Part shown: piece after piece, positions 58,661 to 64,000 of the stretch | How positions within the stretch are numbered: the stretch's first letter is position 1 | Layout of the letters: every line of letters starts with the position of its first letter | NCBI GenBank assembly: GCA_030760725.1 | Contig: JASWHV010000012.1 | Coordinates: forward strand, 36,425,652-36,489,651 | Source of the DNA: Neostapfia colusana | Taxonomy: Eukaryota; Streptophyta; Magnoliopsida; Poales; Poaceae | Length of the DNA: 64,000 nt | Direction of reading: 5' to 3' | Position numbers and translations under genes: made by a program | The notes under the pieces: generated by a model | Seen by the model: only the letters and a program-made list of their open reading frames with translations | Databases searched by the model: none | Told to the model about the DNA's origin: nothing

Positions 58661-58661
58661 T

Positions 58662-60373
58662 TGTAGGATCAAAGTACACGTGAAAAGCTACTAGAGGGGG
58701 TGAATGGTAGATTAAAACTTTTCAGCGGAAGCAGCAAAACACCCCTCAGCAGAAAACCGATCCTTTAAAGGAACCGTGTGTGCGACTAATTTAAACGTGT
58801 TCAACTGTGACACAACTAGTATAGATTGTAGAGAATCAAGTCACGAAGACGTCACAACAATAATCATGAAAATCCGTTGAGAGAAACTCAAGTTACGATC
58901 GAAAGATCAAACAAAGTTCAATCTGTCCTACGCGAGAAAAACAGTTCTGGAATACTGCAAAGAAACTCGTGTAGATCAGAAACCACCAATTAAATGACTG
59001 TGAAATGTTCACAGATGATATATATTCAAGTTGTGAAGACAACCCAAAAAGAATCACATCAATTGGATCTGTAGAACTCGAGTTATGATAAAACTACCGA
59101 AGCAAGGTAGTGCTGAAGAGAAACTCGACGAGAAAAACTTGTCTGAAAAAGTCGGACGAACAAGGCACAAAAGTTCCCTTAGAATACGAATTTTGTTTAT
59201 CAAAACACAATAGGAACAGCCCCAAAGTCGTGTGCACATGAGCCTTGGCCTCCCTTGCTTATATAACCAGCCCTAAGGCCAACCCAATTCAAACTAGGAC
59301 TCCTACTCCTACTTGGATTCAAACTGTAACTTTCCAATACTGCTTAAGACTCTTCTACACGCAGATAGAAGCAATCTTAAGACTTCCAAACACCTTAGTA
59401 ACGTCCCAGACATTCCTAAAACAACTCAAATTCGTGACCCACATGAAATCCTATCACAACCAACTCAAAACTTTCCATATTTGAGTCAAACACGACTCAG
59501 CCGCAGCCTGAGTCCATAACCTAGTCGGTTGAACCTTTCCGACCAATTTTTTACGTCCACATCCCTTCATCATGCCTTGGAACCATGCAGCCACGTCCAT
59601 GCACTCCTTGCACACATGCAAACATCTTCCAATGATGTCCAAGATACCTTCATAGGCATTGTTCTTGATTCAAACATACTGCGCAACCTCCCGATCAACT
59701 CAACCACACTTCCTCCCGAACTTGGTTGTTGAACCTCATCTTCTCCCTAAGACTAGTTCAATGGATCCCGTCACCAGCCATGTCTTGAACTCAAGCAACA
59801 CCCACACATGAATAAACACCCAATACTTCCGAGCACAAGTCCTCAACTTGACTCTCATTAGTTCCGAAACTACAACATCTTACGTGAGCACCTCACATAA
59901 GCATGTTGTAAACCATAGCAAAATGATATCAGCCATAACCAACAAAACACACCAAAAACTTAGTAAAATATTACTAAGCAAACTTTCCATAAGAGTAAAG
60001 AAAGTTCAAAACATTGCAAGATAAAAGTAGAACCATTGCAATCAAGCTCTGAACCTTACCAAAGCTAACCGGACCTTGAACCGGAGCTTACCAAAGCTAG
60101 TCGGACCTAGCGCCGGAGCTTACTAAAGCTTAGTCGGACCTAGCACGGAACTTACCAAAGCTAGTCGGACCTAGCAACGGAGCTAGCAAAAACAAGTCGT
60201 ACCTAGTCAAAATAAGTCAGACCTAGACAAAGCAAGTCGGAACTTACGTCGGACCTATCGTCGGACCTTGCAGGAGCTTGGACCTAGAGTCGGACCTTGT
60301 TAAAAAGGTGTTTTGGTAGTATTCAAAACTTTTGTCATCAAAGCCAATGTATTCAGCACACATAGGTCCCACA
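58662..60373 (-). repeat. 5' LTR of Copia-3 with expanded GTCGGACCTAG repeats
   Basis: On the minus strand it begins TGTGGGACC and ends CCTACA, as in Copia-1, with clear divergence. At 60050-60300 about eight degenerate units of AGTCGGACCTAGC/GGAGCTTACCAAAGC type lie in series; Copia-1 has only a few related units (25210-25320). TATATAA complement near 59259-59266. Confidence 0.85.
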
Positions 60374-62033
60374 GATTTGCATTCATCTACCCGTTGCATC
60401 TTGAGTAAAGTTTGTGCATGATGATTGATTGCTGTAAATTTTGTATGTGCGTGGTCGTGAGTAGAAGGACAAGCTCAAGAGGCCGTCTACGAGGAACTAC
60501 AGCACCAAGATTTCAAGACGCTTGAGCAACACGAACCATGGGAGCAAGGCAAGTGCCCTTTGACCATATTGACCCCATGTTTGGAAACTGTTTTGTTTGC
60601 AAAAACGTGTATGCTTGAGTCAACTTGATGGGACACGCTTTTATAGGAATTTACTAGTTTTGTTAACCATCCTTGTCGCCGGGAAAGTTGATGAGTCGGG
60701 TATGGTCATTTTTCCTTTTTGCTTCGCTTAATTTAAGGGATACGGGAAGCTGAATTAAAACATGGTTAGCTACTGCACTCATATGAATAATGATGATGAG
60801 AACTTGATGATGTAATGAGCATGGAATCAGGGAGATCTAGGCAAGCTTGGTTTGTGGATGTTGCTGAATGAGATGGTAGTTTACTTGCCGTAGATCTAAG
60901 GACCGGTTTTTGTGAGCACATGACAGGAAAATAGTGTCACCACAAGGCTAAATATGGGTGCGGCTTAGCTGACTAATTAGGTGTGTTGCTAGCTTGTTAT
61001 GGACCGTTGGATGGAGCGGGGAATGGGAATCAAGAGGGACTGCCCGGGGAACTGCATGGCACAAGAGGGGGCCCGTGGGTGGGAGAATGGATATTCGAGC
61101 CTGCCGATGAAACCTCAGTGGGTCCGTACATCCTAGTAGCCCCTTGAAAGGCTATTTTGTGATCTCTTGGCCATACACTGACGGTTGTGTACTGGTATAA
61201 TGGAGGTTCTTTCTAGTCACCGACGGGTGACGAAATCACAAACTTGTGGGTACAGTGGTGCCACCTCTACAGAGTGTAAAACTATCATGATAGCCGTGCT
61301 TCCGGTCACAAGCACCTGGCAAACTTCCACGATTAGGGGCAAAACTTGGGATGGATATTTGGGTATGTCATTGGGATTGGTTTTGGGACTGTTTTGGGTC
61401 ATGACAATGAGTTTGGTTTCAGTTATATGAATATGAGATCGTTATGAATATTTATGAGTATGAGATGAACTTGAGAAAGCTTATTGGCTGGTTCAGACTT
61501 GATAAATGGTGAATTATGATGAAGGAATGTTGGTAAAATACTTGGTTATGATGGGATTAAACTCACCTAGAGATAGTTGCTGTTTTTATCATATTCGTGA
61601 AATAAAATTTGCTTGCTACAATGAGCCTTTGTATTTCCTACCCTGTTGTAAGCTACATGTCATGCTTTTCCCGCACTTGCTGAGTACAACATGTACTCAC
61701 CCTTGCATTCCCACATATACATCAGCTATAGGTGTAGAATACTTCGAGGAACATGTGGAGTACTAGGAATGCGCACTATCGTCAACATGCCTGTGGAGTT
61801 GAAGTTGGAGCCTGCTGTCTTTAGTTATTTCCGCTGTCGTTAGAATCTTCCGGTGCAAGAATAAGTTAGATTTTTATTAGTGAGACATTGAGTCATTGTA
61901 ATAAAGTACTTAAACACTATTTATTCATGGTTATATTCTGAATTCAGTTTGTGGGTTACATGTGTATGTGTGATGAACATCCTGGGCACACATTTGCATT
62001 CACTTGGTTCTATTTTCGGAACCGGGTGTCACA
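60374..62033 (+). repeat. 3' part of the 3' LTR of gypsy C
   Basis: Matches 53484-55142 over its whole length and ends GTGTCACA before GTCAC. Confidence 0.9.
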
Positions 62034-62663
62034 GTCACCCAGTTCATGCCGGTACTACGTTCCTCACAAAGAAAAACCTATACCGGACTTAGCCGGCTTC
62101 GTTAATTCAGTGGCACTAAAACGTCTCTCGCACACATGTGCTACTCGTCTACCGATCCGTGGCTAGACTACCTGCAATTTAAACCACACAATCGTCAGGC
62201 TCGGCTGCACACCGAACCCGGTCCCAATACAGTTCATACAACCGTCCGGTATCACTCGCACAGTTGTTCTCAAGCCAATTGCGCCTTGAGCTACGTGTTC
62301 ACATTACTAACCACGTGACGGGGTCTCCCATACTTGCTCGTAGCACGCCAGGGAAGGGTGTTGCTCGAATACCCCAAACGACATGAAGAGTCGTAGAGGA
62401 TACCAAAGCTGGCCGGGTTACCTGCCACCCGTGAGGCTCCACCCTTAAGCTTGTGCGCACTGGTGGACAGCGGTTACATGCACCCCCAAGACATATGACG
62501 TCCCGAGATGCATGATTTTCCTACATAAGCACATAGGTTAATAATGTCACTTACTATACACTACTAACATCTTTATATGGGCTACTAACTCGTTCCTCAC
62601 CGAGTTTTTGAAAAGACGACCTTTTTAAGTGCGTTAAACCTCAAGCGAGCTCTGGTACGACGC
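62034..62663 (-). other. 5' leader of copy B, second part, with degenerate primer site
   Basis: Aligns with copy A 6297-6919. Near 62648-62659 the minus strand reads GTACCAGAGC in place of TGGTATCAGAGC, a decayed primer site. No coding frame. Confidence 0.8.
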
Positions 62664-64000
62664 TGCGAGGACCTGACGGTCTCGACTAGCCCGGATCACG
62701 CTGAGGTGTACTGCGTTGCACAGCACCGGATAACACACGTAAAAGGTACAAAGCGGAAGCAAATTTATATTACATAAAAGAGTTTATAAGCATGATTACA
62801 TCCAAAATACGTCAAGTCTACACTCATGGGCGTAGACTAAGCAAAAGAGTTCACGTTCAGCCCGTGAACGTGTTCCCACTAGCACACACGCACACTAACA
62901 CGGCGGCGTGCACGACTCCCACTCAACGGTGTTGCCCTCTTGGAGGTCCGTCTCCTCCTCCGGAGCCTCCTCCTCATAGCACCCTGCAAACGCTTCAAAC
63001 ATAAGCAGTGAGCACGATGGCTCAGCAAGACTAACCCGTCTTACCTACACATGAAACTCTACATGCTGGGTTTGCAGTGTATAATGGAATGTAAGTTGCA
63101 AAAGACACACCTAATTAGTTGAACCTTCCTTTCAAGTTTTTAGCACAAGTTGTGGAGAACCTCGTGCTAATACACATAAGAGATCCGCAATCAAACAAGA
63201 AACGCATTTCTCTCATGTGCTTTGCCCAAGGTTATAAAGAACTTTAATTAGCTCTAAACTATAACAAATCATTAGCAACCAAAGTACATCTTTCAATCAG
63301 CAACCTTTTAACATGACATTAGCCTGTTCTTTCTATGTCACGGTACAGTGAACAAGAGGTACTCACTGACCGTGAGGGACGGCGATTATAATCGATTTAC
63401 ACCTGCAGGGTTACCCGAATAACCCGTCACGTACGCCCGTACTCGATGTTGCCTACAGAAACCATCATGGATGTAGTACGCAAATACCTTTCATCCGTCA
63501 GCCAAATGTTAAACCGGTCCTATCGTCCTGAGCAAGAGGTCTCTGCGCGCGCATCCTCAGTGCCGCCATCCGATTTACACCTCATGCTCTCAACCTTCCC
63601 TCTGGACGACAAGCTATGTCTCAACAGATCGCTACCCAAATTACAACGGTTTCCCGGTTCCCATATATCCGGTAGGTCTTCAGTACTGCTCTAGCTTGTT
63701 CAACAGGACCGCACATGGCTCGGTCCACAACCGACACAAGCGGAGCTATGGCACCAGGCCCCAAAGTCCTTCTGCCCTTACTCTCCACTCGGCCTCATTT
63801 TTTTTGCCATGTGTTCCATTTTCTATCTCTAACCGAGTTGTGTGCCTCAACCCTATTCTCGGGAGCAGTTCCAACTACTTGACTTGTACCAAATCCTACA
63901 CTATCTTAGCGTTGCAGTGGCTACTCGAGGTTTAAAACCTAAGCCCAAAATCCTGGTTCTCTTGGCTATGCATTTGGGTTTTCAAACAAGACTCTAATGC
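62664..64000 (-). repeat. 5' LTR of copy B, first 1.34 kb, cut by the window end
   Basis: Starts TGCGAGGACCTGACGG and follows 20582-21920 closely to the last base of the window. Confidence 0.88.

Larger units (their letters stand above)
58290..60373 (-). mobile_element. Copia-3: 5' remnant of a Copia-1-related element
   Basis: Minus-strand fragment with LTR (58662-60373), primer site and the first ~100 codons of gag. It ends abruptly at about 58290 against gypsy C RNase H. The right LTR edge abuts gypsy C's 3' LTR at 60374 (GATTT). The missing remainder, together with gypsy C's integrase and LTR start, was removed by one deletion. Confidence 0.85.
52264..62033 (+). mobile_element. Ty3/gypsy retrotransposon C, plus strand, heavily deleted and fused with a copia remnant
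   Basis: LTR 52264-55142, primer site, ORF0-like frame, protease end, reverse transcriptase, RNase H, then a junction at about 58290 to a minus-strand copia piece, then the last 1.66 kb of the 3' LTR (60374-62033). Target duplication TTCAC/GTCAC with one mismatch. gag, integrase, polypurine tract and the first ~1.2 kb of the 3' LTR are missing. The shared LTR parts differ by roughly 2-3% by eye. Confidence 0.88.
20582..64000 (-). mobile_element. Ty3/gypsy LTR retrotransposon, copy B, split by three insertions (5' LTR runs off the window)
   Basis: Same family as copy A. Pieces: 3' LTR 20582-24628; pol end 24629-25114; pol middle 34827-36477; reverse transcriptase, protease, gag, ORF0 and leader 47677-52263; leader 62034-62663; 5' LTR from 62664 on. 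The gaps are Copia-1, Copia-2 and gypsy C. Removing them in thought gives an order collinear with copy A. Its coding parts carry many stops and frameshifts. Confidence 0.9.

Noticed and set aside
1..64000. tRNA, rRNA or microRNA genes
   Set aside because: I saw only tRNA-complementary primer sites; no cloverleaf-like or rRNA-like segment was recognised by eye, though a dedicated scan was not possible.

Overview
The window is a block of plant nuclear DNA, most likely from a grass, made almost entirely of nested LTR retrotransposons. I found no cellular gene, rRNA or tRNA gene. The grass assignment rests on element style: Ty3/gypsy elements with about 4 kb LTRs and an extra reading frame before gag, Sirevirus-type Ty1/copia elements with long coiled-coil gag proteins and repeat-rich LTRs, primer sites complementary to initiator tRNA-Met, and a hAT-type element with a GGCGGACC-type terminal repeat. 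The species cannot be told.

Layout. (1) Positions 1-11066: Ty3/gypsy copy A on the minus strand. It has pol running off the left edge, gag, a pre-gag ORF (called ORF0 here), a leader with primer site, and a 4.1 kb 5' LTR. A sits in the leader of element D (11067-15800: short leader plus LTR), and D sits in the LTR of element E (15801-18201). (2) Positions 18202-18890: remnant of an unrelated LTR with a TATA box. (3) Positions 18891-20581: LTR of element F, carrying a 770 bp hAT-type element (19688-20457). (4) From 20582 to beyond the right edge: Ty3/gypsy copy B, minus strand, inserted in F. B is split by three insertions: Copia-1 (25115-34826, plus strand, duplication GATAC), Copia-2 (36478-47676, minus strand, duplication TCCGT) and gypsy C (52264-62033, plus strand, duplication TTCAC/GTCAC). 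C in turn carries the fused remnant of a third copia element (58290-60373) related to Copia-1.

Coding state. Copy A has a gag-pol frame that I read as open from about 3890 to position 1, with two frameshifts in the gag N-terminus. Copy B is broken by insertions, frameshifts and stops. Copia-1 keeps an unbroken 753-residue gag, but its pol has five breaks and lacks catalytic residues in integrase and reverse transcriptase. Copia-2 is the most complete: gag, pol and a third 499-residue ORF are open, but the integrase catalytic glutamate is lysine and the protease motif is DRG. Gypsy C has lost gag, integrase and half of its 3' LTR.

Most worth a second look: ORF0 and gag start codons lying directly after acceptor-like AG dinucleotides in copies A and B, with a similar junction in C; the third ORF of Copia-2 and the palindrome arrays around it; the intact gag beside a dead pol in Copia-1; and the fully resolvable nesting order.
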